This document shows positions 50,601-63,800 of a stretch of 64,000 nucleotides of DNA, piece after piece (position 1 is the first letter of the stretch; every line of letters starts with the position of its first letter). The stretch spans positions 1 through 64,000 of IMG/VR virus record IMGVR_UViG_3300028423_001161, one strand, 5' to 3'. The notes under the pieces are model-generated. The model made no database searches. It was given only the letters and a program-made list of their open reading frames with translations, and was not told where the DNA came from. The position numbers and the translations under genes are program-made. This stretch comes from a virus.

Positions 50601-51827
50601 ATTCAAGACCAGAATCTCTTGAATCTAGACAGCGGCAGCAGAGACAAGTTGGTTGTGGAGTATGTAACCAATCGCCAACAGCTGGAAGACCCAATCAAGT
50701 GGGAGATCTCAGATGTATATCGTGAGCCAGACGGATACACTGACCCCAGAAAGGTCCGTGTGTCTCCCTTGGACAGCGACGGTGACTTGGTGCCTGATAG
50801 ACCTAGACAGTTCACAGAGTTTGTGGACAGTACCAATTTGGTGTTGTTTGAAACGTTTCAAGACATTGACGGTTTCGCCAGCGATCGTCCTGTTAGCGGC
50901 GTAATAGTTGATTGGCGCAACGAAGATGAGATCTCAGTGACTTCTGAGACAATCACCGCAGGCGCAACCAGCATCACACGCTCACTGTCTGGCATCGACT
51001 GGCTGTTGTTGAAAAACCGCCAACTGGCATCTCAGCTAGAAGATCGTGTGCGTGCTCGTGGCATGGTAATTTATGCTGAGGAAGAAGACACAGTGTATGA
51101 ACTAACACCAAGCAGCACACAGCCCAACACAGATATCAAACTGGTTGAAACCGATGAGTACTATGTGCGTCCGGGTCGGGGCGCCACGCAAAACACAGAG
51201 AATTTAGATCCACAGCCTGGTGTGATACGCTGGGAGCATGTGGCACCCAATGATGTGAGAATCGATCCCAGCATCTCTAATATTGTAGAGATGATTGTGC
51301 TCACCACCAGCTACTATGATCGGGTGAGACGCTGGCAGGCCAGACCTGTTGATGAGTTTCCTTTGGAACCCACCAGCGATCAACTCAGCGTGGAGTTTGA
51401 GAACCTCAACGAGTTCAAGAGCGCCAGTGATGTGCTGGCATTTCGCAGTGCACAATATCGTCTGCTGTTTGGGCCGCAGGCTGATCCAGAGTATCAGGCC
51501 AGATTCCGAGTGGTCAAACTCAGTGACCAGTTCAGCGACAATGAACTAAAAACCAGAATTATCTCTACCATAAATGAATACTTTGATGTGGACAACTGGG
51601 ATTTTGGCGAAACATTCTATTTCACAGAACTCAGCACCTATATTCATCAGAGATTGGGCAGTGCTATTGGCAGCATTGTGATACTGCCCAAGCGAACCAC
51701 AGGCAGATTGGGTGAACTGTTTCAGGTACAGAGTGATCCCAATGAGCTGTTTATCAGCACAGCCACAGTAAATGACATTGAGATTGTAAGCAGACTAGAC
51801 AATCAAACACTCAGAGTTGATAGGTAA
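47640..51827 (+). CDS. 6: Baseplate wedge protein gp6 (enlarged)
   Basis: A 1395-residue wedge protein; T4 gp6 is 660. The N-terminal 460 residues are typical: DFQAYDFDSIRSAMVEYIRTNFPENFNDYVESSEFIAIIEMLAYLSQSLAFRMDVNTRENFLETAESRESVFNLARMLGYNAKR. The gpJ-like beta part with LRFADGNFGNVPTGIYRFWHRISDP follows. The middle (about 700-1180) is a large insertion with an ETFEWIGSAW module and several beta modules. The C-terminal 150 residues return to family features (RFRVVKLSDQFSDNELKTRIISTINEYFDVDNWDFGETFYFTEL). The insertion probably projects from the wedge. Translation is coupled to gp25 by overlapping stop and start. Confidence 0.92.
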   Translation: MTVRRQQALFAAEDWKIAYKAYSQIDFQAYDFDSIRSAMVEYIRTNFPENFNDYVESSEFIAIIEMLAYLSQSLAFRMDVNTRENFLETAESRESVFNLARMLGYNAKRNIPASGLMKIVSVKTTEPIQDSLGNDLNNRTVFWNDANNSQSYEQFLLIMNAAMSKTNRFTSPIKQGTVGGVRTELYQFNTPANSPITFNFDLRINGVNRNFNVVNPDFEDNSNFLERHPDPTNLFNMIYRNDGKGVDSIDTGFFVFVRQGTLNFVDFNYTTPLENRLEDIAVQNINENDVYLQEITGSGLVLNKWEKISNIVGQTLNYNSKELDNRNLYAIENRGTDGIRLRFADGNFGNVPTGIYRFWHRISDPSRYVVQPENARNISVSIPYEDLEGRPQSLTVTFSLQRAIGNSLPAESINAIKQRAPQVYYTQNRMVNAQDYNVFPESQSDNITKIRAINRTHAGHSRYIESNDPTGTFYNVDTFADDAYLYLEDSKITQSVIIDNTTTPTEVVTGVLPNLLKELSVNNFVYQSMRDAWTNIDPDIFRFRIEDNVVWNPQPAASSGKTGFLTETFSGAGEINVLTNQSTLSNGQRFMETRFLKDNAFLKFVDPDNPTDYKWSRITEVLNNGRLSAGLVTSRGPWTLSEEVPASWQLIDTIVTLRKLFTNAEAQAIEDAIRERRTFGIGYDLSSDTWYVIPGTDINTADRTGNFAITDVNVRTGSSWLLLMEYVEQSMADSANYMYNLTMRGENYVVQSRDDLKFYNVKDIKVLDRTGQSSQDTITFTTVNTRPGDAETFEWIGSAWRNQELLTEHPTRGLRVDLPLKTRDTSWQDIETKWQSNFGIIKNKGTLETTLTDPIQLVNESTVPLNTYHPVGAFSSDSNVVVANNVGRIQTLPSAINVTFTANTFGDTSVIGTYNGQRGILYKQNSLNSNSEEIFFAPADGGPAISLGSEPDPGTVNLGTSPDANNVGQITVVTDNEDGTGVFTYGRIQDQNLLNLDSGSRDKLVVEYVTNRQQLEDPIKWEISDVYREPDGYTDPRKVRVSPLDSDGDLVPDRPRQFTEFVDSTNLVLFETFQDIDGFASDRPVSGVIVDWRNEDEISVTSETITAGATSITRSLSGIDWLLLKNRQLASQLEDRVRARGMVIYAEEEDTVYELTPSSTQPNTDIKLVETDEYYVRPGRGATQNTENLDPQPGVIRWEHVAPNDVRIDPSISNIVEMIVLTTSYYDRVRRWQARPVDEFPLEPTSDQLSVEFENLNEFKSASDVLAFRSAQYRLLFGPQADPEYQARFRVVKLSDQFSDNELKTRIISTINEYFDVDNWDFGETFYFTELSTYIHQRLGSAIGSIVILPKRTTGRLGELFQVQSDPNELFISTATVNDIEIVSRLDNQTLRVDR

Positions 51828-51841
51828 AAGGCAACCAACAC

Positions 51842-54800
51842 ATGGCAGATAAAAAGATCTACAAACGCTTACCGGCAGTACTACAAACAACAGCAATCAA
51901 GAATTTCTTTGAGAGCACAGTAGAACAACTGTTTAGCAAGAGCAATGTTGACAACATTCAAGGTTTTATAGGCTCCCAGCGCAGTGAGGACGCCGGCGCA
52001 TCAGGCACATATCTACCAGAGCCCAGCATAACCAAGAGGTTCTATGGTTTGTCGCCCACTGTGAACACACTGAATCCCGACACTGGTGACAGCGAAAACT
52101 TGATTTACTATGACGAACTTGTTGATATACTCAAGACCTATGGTGTAGATGTTAGAGATCATAACAAAATTTTCTCAGAGAATTATAGCACATTCTTGCC
52201 GCCCATTGACATTGACAAGTTTGTAAACTACTCAGAATACTACTGGGCACCCAAAGGCCCCAGCACCATAGTGGTTCAAGGAACTCTAGAACATCCCGTT
52301 GATGTTGACCGTGATGTGCTAGGACAAACACAGTTCACACCACCGGGTGGCGTGCCATTTCGCAATGGCATGATTGTGGAATTCGGCGGCGATTTTGTTA
52401 TTCCCAACACACGCTTGGGTGTAGAGTACATTGTGGAAGGTGTAGGAGAAAGCATTTTCTTTGTGCCCAAGGCAGACAACTTCAGCACACGTTTCAGCAC
52501 ACCCGGCGAAGATCAGTTTGATCTTGGACTCGAAGACACAGATGACACTGTGGAAACAGTTCACAGTTCTGCAGACTACCTCAGCAATGTAGAGATACTC
52601 AGTGGCGGTGTAGGCTATGTAGAACCCAAGCTGTTTGTGTACGACAACCCTTTGGTCAGTGTCACAGACAACAGCGGAGACAATATCAGTGCGCTCACAC
52701 CATACTGGCAAGATGACCCTGCCAATGTGGATTTACGAACCACAGATCCCAGCACTGGTTTACAGAATGCTAACCTCATAAGCCTTGCGAGCATTGTTGA
52801 CTATGAGACTCAACAGGGCATTCTCACAGAGTATGACACCGTGAAAGCTCTCTATGACAACAGTGAACTACGCACAGGTTCTGTGGCAGAGTTTGATCTT
52901 GGTGTGGATTCAGATCATAGCATCACAGATGTAGATATCACCAACAACAACAGCAGTGATCCCAAGCATCTGTACAGTGGCCAAGTACGCTATGTGCTCT
53001 ATGACAAGCTAGTAGAACATCAAGCAAACCTATCACTCACTGCCGAACAAGCCACCGGCAACAGCACACCACAGGTGTTTGAGACCAGCGAGTTTGTGCT
53101 TGACAGTGTCACAGACATCAAAGTTGGACAACAGATAACAGGTTTATTCAAGGGCATTGTAAAAAACATTACTCCTGCTAGCAGAATCATAGAGCTGGAA
53201 GAACCAGTGCCTGTGACAGTTGGCATGTTTTCTCAGGATAGTACTCTGAGATTTCAGGGTCGTGGTTTTTCAGCAGACCTGAGATTTGACGATGTGCACA
53301 CTGTCACAGAAGGCTCTGTGGTTACCATACTTGAATCTCAGCGTAAACCAGGTGTGAATCCCAACAACTTCAATGACTATTATGTGATCAATGCACTGCC
53401 TGGTTTTGACCAAGACGGTGGGCCGCCGTGGAGCGGCACAGACACGCAGGAAGTGTCAGACTACCTCTTACAACAACGCGGCGCAACCAACCGCAACGTG
53501 TGGAGTCGTGTAAACTTCTGGTATCATCGTCAAAACTTCGTAGATGCAGGCGACGAGTTGCCTCCTGTGAGTCAACGAGCCAAACGTCCTATCATTGAGT
53601 TTGATAGAAACTTGGAACTCTACAATCACGGCACAAACAGTCTAGGCTTTGTGAACACAGCATCCACAGAGCTTACCTTGGATGATATCAACGGTCGTCC
53701 GTCGGGCTTTCTCATCGATGGCGTGCCCACCGAAAATGCCAGCTTTATTTTCCCAGAAGGCAAGGTTGAGGATATTAAGTATGTGTATACCACAACCACA
53801 GTGCAAGATGATGTGGAAATAACGTTCAGCGACCCAGCTAATCCAGATCCCAGCAACATTGAAATTGCTGTTGTGGGCAACGTCACGCTTGGCGGTTTTG
53901 CTGAAAACGGATATGTTGACAGCATTGAGATCATCGACCCTGGTGCCAACTATACCAGCAATGTGGAAGTGGTTATCTCTCACAGTGCAGGACGAGATGC
54001 ACAAGCAACTGCTGTGGTAGATGGCAGCGGCAGTATCACAGAAATACTGCTGTTTGACAGGACTCCTGAATCTGTGAGCTATGACGGTGAGTATGTCAAT
54101 GTGAGATTCAACGGCAGCCACGGCCTCAGCGACGGAGACACAGTAAATGTGATCGGCGCTGATCCCTCTGAGTACAACGGAACGTATCAGATCATTGTGA
54201 CATCCAGCAACGAGTTTTTGTATTTGCCCAAAATTAGGCCTAGTGCCGACACAGCAAGCACATTGCCCACTGTGAAAACAGGCGGTCGCAGCTACTATGA
54301 AACTGGCCTTGTGAGAGTTACACGTCTCCCTGATCCTAATCTAAATCCCGAAGACGCTGTTGATGGCGATGAAAATTTTGTACCCTTGGAAGCACAACCA
54401 GGAGATATTGTGCAGGTCACTGGTGGCAGTGTGGCACTTGGACGTGAGTATGTTTTTGAAAGCACCGAGTGGAGTGTGGCACAGGAAAAAGTCACTGTGA
54501 ACCAAGCGCCGCTGTTTAATCTCTATGACACCTCAGGTCGTTATCTAGGCGACAATGGTGTATATCCCAACAACAACTTTGCAGGTTCTAAGATATTTGG
54601 CTATGCAACCACAGCGCCAGACAGTGATTCTGTGCTGGGCACACAGCCAGACACAGAGCTAGGTTTTCCAGTGGTGTTCAAACAGTTCAAAGCCACCAGT
54701 GAAATTGTGTTTGAAAATTATTTGGATACCAGCAGTTACAGTTATAGGCCACTGGGAGCAGACAGTGATCTTGATGTCACTGGCTACTACTATTACAAAC

Positions 54801-57800
54801 TGTTAACCGAGCCCGTGGGTTATCACAGTGCATGGAAAGTGGTCGATGATCGCAGCACACAGAGAATCTACACTGTTTACAACATCACACAGATCGAAGT
54901 AGATCAACAGCGTGTGAATTATTTTGTAGGCTGTTTGCCTGAGCTTGATAGCTCTGCGCCCAGCGGCTATGACATACGTGTGAGAGTCAACGGAGAAATA
55001 CGCACAGACTACACCTATGGCACCACACAAAGCGGCTACATTGACTTTGAGAGCTTTGATCTGTCAGCTGGCGATCTACTGGAAATCGATGCCTATGGCG
55101 AGGAAGGCCTTTTTGACATCAACACAGCCAGCAAGTATGAATTGCCATTGGGTTGGAGTAGAAATCCCGAAAACCAAGACATATTGTATACTAGCGAACC
55201 AGAATTTCTGGAACATTTTCGCAGATATCTAAGTGATCAACCAGGCTTCCGGGGCGATGTGTTTGCCAACAACAACAGTTCTAGTATCCCGTTGAATCCG
55301 AGGCATGCTACCGAGATTGTAAACACCACACAAGACATCATGCTGGGTGCATTTCTCATTGACGATCAACCTCACAACTTGGTTGATGCACTGAGATTTA
55401 CTGCATTGGAGTACAGCAAATACAAGAACCGGGTGCAAGCAGAAATTGATCGCTACAATCAACTCAACAACATTGACAGTCTTGGTGTTGACGCAGTGCT
55501 AGAGCAGGTGCTGAGAAATGTGATCAGTTTCAAAGTGGGCAACGAAGTTTTCAATAGAACCTATGTGATGCCGTTTGGTGACAACTATGAAGAAGAAACT
55601 TTCACAGTTGCACTAAATCAAACAGACTTTGTGTTGTCTACATCACTGGACTTTAATCAACTGGAAAACACATTGTTGGTGTTTCACAATGGCAACTTGC
55701 TGAGAATTGACAACTGCTATGTGTTGTCAGATCATGCGCCTATTACTATCACAGTTCAAAATGAAGTGGGACTACAGCCCGGCGATACCATCACAGCACG
55801 TATCTACAACAGTGAGCGCGACAGTGCACAGTGCCCGCCAACGCCAAGCACCATGGGATTATTTCCACTGTACATTCCTACTATACTGGTGGATGACAGC
55901 TATCAGACTCCGGTGGAAGTGATACTGGGTCACGACGGCAGTCGCACACCAATCAAAGGTGACAGCAGAGATCACATATTACTGGAATATGAGAAACGCA
56001 TCTACAATGCTGCCAAGAAAGAATTCCGAGAAGCCAACAGTTTGCCAGAGTACAATCTAGCAAATGTGCGTGCAGGGGCATTCCGAGACACTGGATATGC
56101 ATACACAGAGTTCTATGATCTAATGCGCAACAGCTTTTCGCGTTGGACTGTGGATAACACAGTGGATGCAGTGACCAACGAATACTTTGACTTAGACAAC
56201 GAATTCACCTGGAATTATGGTACACAGGCTCTTCCAGGACACTGGCGTGGTATCTATGAATACTACTACGACACTGTGAGACCTCACACACATCCCTGGG
56301 AGATGCTGGGCTTCACAGAAGAGCCACTGTGGTGGGACACAGAGTATACCAGACAAGAAATCAATCAGCGAGATGAGGTGATTTCAATCTTGTCCTATGG
56401 CCCCGACAACACACGTCTGTGGCAGGATCTGGAACAGGGCATTATTCGGCAGGGTCCCAGAGAAAACTTCTCCGACGGTAGATATTTACTTGATAATCCA
56501 TATCGCAGGGTTGGCCTTAGTGAAATTATTCCTGTGGACAACAATGGCGAGTTGATATCTCCTTTCCGTTTGTTCAGCACAGGCACCACGCAGATATTAG
56601 AGCAGTGGCAAAATTCTGTGACTGGCAACAACGATCCTGACTATGCGTTCCGCACCAGCAGTTTTCAGCAAGTAAACAGCTTGAATGTGAGCTATGACAC
56701 ATCAGGCGGTATCAGCGGCAACGGCAATGTGTATGTGAGTACCACAGAAAACTCTGTGAGTATTCCGCGCAAAGACCTCAATGTGCTTGTTCGAGACGAA
56801 TCGCCTATGCCCGATGACAAAATTGTTGCTGTGTTGGTAAATGGTGAACCAGTGTACGGCATCAAGTCGCCAGACAGCTGGAACAACCAAGATGTGTGGC
56901 ACTACAATCTAGGCTACGATTACACCCTGCAAGACCAACTGAGGGTGATCACACCTCAGGTGTTAGGCATCAGCAACTGGGACAGTGAATCACACTCCCC
57001 CGTGGTGGGCTGGGCATCTGATGGCTTGCCTATCTACGGTCCATATGGCTATGAAGATCCCAGTGATAGCAACAGCAGCATTGTTGCTATTCGCTCGCCT
57101 TGGGTGTTACGTGAAGCCAACAACAGGCAGATCAACCCCGGCGGTGCACACACTGGTGTTTTCATTGAAGATTACAAATATGATGCCACACTAAGCGGAC
57201 AACCAGGTTATACAGGAAAACACAATCAGAGATACGGCGTAACACCTGACAGCCCCACACAGCCAATCTACTACTATGTGCTCACTGTGGATGAAAATCT
57301 AGAACCTGCATTTCCCTATCATGTGGGCGGTGGCACCACAAATGTAGACCAATGGGCAAACAACTATTTCAGCACAGCACCTCTCAGAGGACGTATCTCA
57401 GATGTGCTAGTGCAAGAGCAAGGTGCTCTCTATGATCCTGCAAACACCACTATTGCAATCACCGACAGCAATGGCAATGACACAGCAACAGCAAATGCTG
57501 TGATAGAGGATGGACACATTGTTGATGTGGTTGTCACAGATGCAGGCAGTGGTTACAGCGAAGCACAGGCCACAGTGGTTGATTCATCGGGATCGGGTGT
57601 GCGTGCCAAGCTGGATGTGGTGGTTAGCACCAGCGATAACAGCACAGGCAACAGTTTTGTAAACACAGATGCCACAGCCAGCATAGTCAGTGTGCTAGAT
57701 ACACAATTGGTCAGAGACGGCAATGAAATCAGCAACAACTGGAAGTTTGGCGATGTTGCACCTGCAGAGTATGCTTGGCGCAGCACTGAACAATATCCAT

Positions 57801-60800
57801 TTGCTGTAGCAGAAGCACTGTTGCTGGCCAAGCCGGGCAGGTTTGCTAGAATATTCAGCGAGCCCAGCAAACTGCATAGACCAGACATCGACCGACGCAT
57901 GCTGTTAAATCGAGACACCAACAAACGCTGGCAGTTCCTGGATCCTGCTCAGTTTTCTGTGCATGGCGACATTGACAACAACGGTAATTTTGTCACCAAT
58001 GTGGGCTACACACAGTTTATCAACAGTTGGCTCAAGTTCCAGGGTCTTGACACAGATGTGGATTTTGTGCCCAAACTGAGAACACTCAACATGAAACTGT
58101 CTCATCGCATGAGTGGTTACATCGACAAAGACACACTCACTGTGAGAACAGATCAGTACAGCAATGATGGTAATGCCACCAGCTTGATTGTGCCGCAGAA
58201 AAACATATCAGTGGCAGTTCACAGCTCGCCTAATAAAACGCGCAACTTCTACAGTGGTGTGCAGATAGAAAAAACTCTAGGCGGTTATCGTCTACGGGGC
58301 TATGACAGAAATCAAGGCTATTTCAGCATCTTGGAAAGCGACCAAACTGGTCCCAGGCAGAGAGTCACTGTCGGCGGTGAGCCTGCCAGCTATGTGCCAT
58401 GGGAGCCAAATCAAACCTATCGCAAAGATGCCATTGTTGAACGCCTAGGCAATTTTTATCAGGCCAAACTCACAGTGAGCTCAGGCACAGAGTTTGACAA
58501 GTCACTGTGGACACGTTTGCCTAGTCTGCCACAAATTGGTGGTGCAACCAGCACGCTCTATCAGAGAACCACAGGCCGCACACTGAGAGTAAACTACGAA
58601 ACTGAATTTGACAGCATAGATCAAGTCTATGATTTCTTGATTAGCTTGGGTAGATATCAACAGAGAAGCGGCTATGACTTTGGCGACTACGATGAAGCAA
58701 TTGCTGATGTCAGAGACTGGAGTTATGCTGCCAAGCAATTTTTGTTCTGGACCACAGGACAATGGGAAGTTGGCAACACTCTTGAACTATCTCCCTTGGC
58801 TCCGCGCGTTGCATTTTCAGTGCCCACAGGATTTATTTCCAAGATCAATAGGAGCGACAGAGAACAGTTCTCCGTTGTGAATGCTGCAGGGGCAGTGATT
58901 GATCCTCAGCAATGTGAAATTGTTCGACAAGATAATCGCATAGAGATTGCACCGCCAGCAGGTGATCAGATCTACGGTGTGCTGTTATACACCAAAGAAA
59001 TCGAACATGCAATGACCTTAGACAATCTCACTGAGTTTGCTGATGTGATCTACAATCCGGTGATCAATCAGAAACACTCGCGTCTCAAGGTCACAGGCAC
59101 CCGAACCCGTAATTGGACAGGCAAATTGCTGTCTGAGGGTTTTGTGATTGACGAAGATGAACTCAAACCCAACTTGGACAATCTTGCAGAGAGCCTTGGC
59201 AGATATCATGAGCTAGGTTTTATTCCTGTTGAAAAGCAGGTCTACGAACAGGCACGTGCACTGTTTGGCTACACAGACAGGGAGTACCTCAGAGAGCTTG
59301 ACATCATAGATGATCAGCAGTTTGACTTCTACAAAGGCATGATACAGAGCAAAGGCACCGACAGCAGTCTCACTCGCATTGGTCGCAGCAAAACTGTAGC
59401 AGAAGGCAACATCTCTGTGTACAGTGAATGGGCACTGAGGGTTGCTGATTTCGGTGATACTGAGAGCGATCAAAGCCTCGAACTTCAAGTAAACAAATCA
59501 GACATTGTGCAGAATCCACAGTTGATCACACTGGCACTGCCCGAAGACATCACCAACAGTGTAGAGCGTATAGATGTGCTAGAAGCAAAATTTGTCTACA
59601 CCAGCACACCCGAAATTGAGTTGCCGGCTCCGGCTGATCCAACTGGCACACAAGCTCTTGCCGCTGCCACACTAGACTCCACTGGCAAATTGAGTTCAAT
59701 CACTGTAACTGAAGCAGGCAGTGGTTATGGTGCTAGCATTGGTGCAGACGTGATCGCTGCCAACGTGCTGGTGGACAGTGAAAGCACACGTTTTGTGGAA
59801 GTTGCAGCTACACCGCTTGCCAACAACATCATTGACTTTGATCAACCGGAAATTGTGTTTTCTGTGACAGACAACATCAGTGGCGCAAACATTGACGCTG
59901 TAGTACCTGCCAACGGCAATGTGGTAATTGAGGATGTGCTCAGTGAAATCAACAGCAATGCACTAGTCAACAGTCATCTCACAATGCGTGCTTTTTCAAA
60001 TCTCAACAACGGCAACGTGGTATACAATGTGAGACTAAGCGGCTCAGACTTTACAGTAACAGACGGCGCTAACATAGGTGTCGCCAATGGCAGCTATCAG
60101 CCCGTGCAGAAATACGCCATAGACACCGCAACCAACAGCGAACCTGAGATTGATATCAACGATGTTACTGTGCTTGTCGACGGACAAGTGGTACCCAGTG
60201 CTCAAGGCAATGTTACAAACTGGACATTCTCGGCTTCTAACACAATCACAGTTACCAGTGATAGCGTTTATCCAGAGAATGCAAATGCCAATAGTTCGGC
60301 TTCATTTGCATTGGGAACAACTGTTACCAACATCGAAACTGACAGCAACGGCCGCTATAGGTATCTAGAACTTTACATCAACGGTGTGCGTGTTACAAAT
60401 ATTCGCAACGGATTGGGCGTAGATGCCAACACTGGCTTGCCGCTGTACAGTGGCACTGTGTATGAAATTGTGGGCGGCAACACACTGCGTTTTCCAGACA
60501 TCAATCTCATACCCAAACAAGCATTAGCAGAGCTCTATGATCCACCGTTGGAGCAGGCCATAGAATACAATGAACAGCGTGAACTCTACTATGGTTTTAA
60601 CAGCGACACAGAGTTCCGCTTGGTGGAAAAGGCCACTGTGGAGTTTGACAACAGCTATCAAGGCGACCTGCCGGGCAAGACATTGAATATCCGTGTAACC
60701 AGCAAAGACCGTATTGCTGTGCGCACACAAACAGTGAGAAGTTTCGAAATAACACCAGATGCACAAGATGATGATGTGTTGTTCATTGACATCGACAATG

Positions 60801-63800
60801 CAGACAAGTTTTTGAAACGTCCCAGCGATGTTGCAGACAAAGGCCTCTGGCCAACCATGTCGGCAGTTGATGCCAGTGGGGTCACAGATTCGCGTTATCC
60901 CACAATACGCAATTCTGGCTATGTCAATGCAAGCAATGTGAATTTTCAAGCCTATGACATAGGCAGTTTGCCTGATCTCTTCAGCGACGATGTGATTATC
61001 AAGCCTGACAGCGGAGACCTAATTCACATTGCGGTCAGCGAAAATCGAGACTGGAATGTGTATCGCATGTCACAGGTAAACACCAATGAGAGTTTCTTGT
61101 TCCGCAACGAAGACGGTGATGTTAGCCTATACACAGATGTAAGCCTGTTTAACTTCTTGGACGGTAATCAAATTGGCGAAGATAACACAGGCAGGTTCTT
61201 GGATTATGTGCTCACATTGAAAAATGCCAACATCAGTGATACTGTGGTTGTGTGGCGCAATGAGGATATTGTGCAGGCACAACAGTACGATCTCAGAGAG
61301 TTTGAGGCGCCCAGAATGGTTGAAGCACGTATCGCCAGCATTGGACCTGCAGATCTCACAGAAATCACAGATCTCCAGCCCGCAACGTCACGCACACTGC
61401 AGAATCTTACACTAACACCGTTGGACAACACCAGCAACACAGTGTTGGTAACATCACCAGACTTAGGTGATCTCAGAGAAGGCGATGCTGTGCAGTTGAT
61501 TGACAATGTGGGAATTTCCTATGTGTCAGAAGCCAAACACACAGTGGACACAGGCAACAACACAATCACAATGAGTGCACAAACTGTGGAATCTATTAGT
61601 GTTGACAGCAACGGCGACGGCTATGATTTTGTGCCCAATGTAACTGTTGACACAGGCACTGCAGAAGGCAACACACAGGCAGTTGCAGTTGTAGCAGGCT
61701 CCATCGACAGTGTTGATATCTCAGGTACCTCAGATCACAGTGAAGCTGACGCTTATCTCACGGGCCCGGGCAACAATGCCGATATTCAAGTAGACATTGT
61801 TGACGGCAGTGTCACTGCAATCAACATCATAGACCCGGGTTCAGAGTACAACACAAGTGCTCTGCCCTCTGTGTCCATTGAATCGCCTGCAAACGGTGTT
61901 ACTGCTAATGCAGAGGTTACTTCTGATGACATTGATGATACCACAGGCAGCTTGCTGAGAATCAGAGTAACAGACCCGGGTTCTGGATACACAGCAAGTC
62001 AAAGACCCAATGTAACCATCGATCCGTCGCCCACAGGCAACGACGCCACAGCATCAGCTGTGATCACAGGCAACATTGCTGTTGATGTCATAGACGGCGG
62101 CAACGGTTATGTGGTTGGAGACAGCAATATTGAAGTCGTTGGCAATGGCACTTATGCTGATGCCTCATTGAATATCACAGGAAGTGTGAATCAAGTGCTA
62201 GTGCAAAACACTGCAGTGGGTTACACCGGTGTGCCTGATGTGACCATTGAAGCACCTCTCAGTGGCAACACAGCCACAGCAACCGCAGTGATGAACACTG
62301 GCGTTGACCGTATACAAGAAGCTGCAAACATCAGCTCAGACGGCAATGTGTATGTGTCACTGACAGGCAATGTGAGTTTTGTAACAGCAGGCAACAGCAA
62401 TGCCGATCTTACGCAACGTGATCTAGACAATGTGCGTCAGGCAAGACTGATACTGGCTAACAGCTATTTGGTTGAAAACCTTGATGCCAACACGGGCACA
62501 TTTGAGCTTGCGGACACTGTGTTCTCAGATACTCAACCTTTGGGCGAGTTTGTGCTGTCTGCAAATGCCACAACCTCAGATAACAGCATTGTAATACAAG
62601 GTACTCCGGGTCTAGTTGACGGAGACGTGGTATTTTACAACAGCAACGTGCTGGGTAATATCTCCGGTGTCACAGTAACCAATACCACCACCACTATCAA
62701 CATGGACAGCAATCTCACTGCCAATGTGTCTGCTGGCGAACAAGTGTCAATTGTAGGCGACAGTGTGTGGCAAGAAGGAGTCATTGACGTCACAGGATAC
62801 ACTGTGAAGATACGCAGACAGTTCGAGCCCTTGGCCAGCAATGCTACCTATCACACAGTGAACAATCTCACATTAAACAGCTTTACCATTGAAAGTGCAA
62901 ATGTCACTGACTCAGTGAATGCAATTGGCGTGCATCTCAATCAGTCAGAAATCACAGTGAACAATCACAATCAACAGGTTGGCGATTTTGTGAGGCTGGA
63001 TACCAACACAGTGTCTGGTCGCTATCAGATTCAGCGAATTCAAGGCAACACCATGGTGATAGATGCACCGTTCCGCAGTGGTTTCACTGAAGGAAACATC
63101 ATTGGCAGAGGGGTAGAGATCAAAACCACAAACCCACACACCATTACATCTGTGTATGCTGCCAACAACAAGCGTGTGGCAGTGCACTTTGCTGAACCAT
63201 TGTATTACAACAAGGTTTATCCTATCAGTCGTGTCACACCAGACAGTTTGATTGTGGACGGGTTTTGGCCTCAAGACGACACAGAGCATGTGTTCTATGA
63301 AGAACGCTATGGCACAGTGAACAGTGCAGAACCTTTGTTTGTGCCAGGCGATGCTAACTCAGCAGTGAGTGCCAACGCACTGTCGGCCACTAATGTCATA
63401 GAACTCAGCCGCAACAGCAGACTCAATGACATGGTTGCACACTATAGCAGTAACAGTGCAGTGATCAGCAGCAAGCATGTAACTGTGTTTGATCTATTCA
63501 CGGATTCCGCAGGCACGCCACTGAGTGCAGTTCAACTAGTAGACGAACAGTCAGCAGGCAATACAGTGAACTATGTAAACACTGTGGCGGTTGTTGACCC
63601 TGAGGCACTGCCTGACAACAATGTCAGTGTAGAAGTAATGGTCACACGCCAAATACTGAGGTCAGACAATAGATATCCTGTGTTAACCACATTGGACCAC
63701 AATCGCATGTTTGTGAATGGTTCTGCTATTGAGATTGACAGCTATAATAATCCTGAAGCTCTAACTGCCAGTATCAACAGAAACATTGGGCTGAGAAGAG

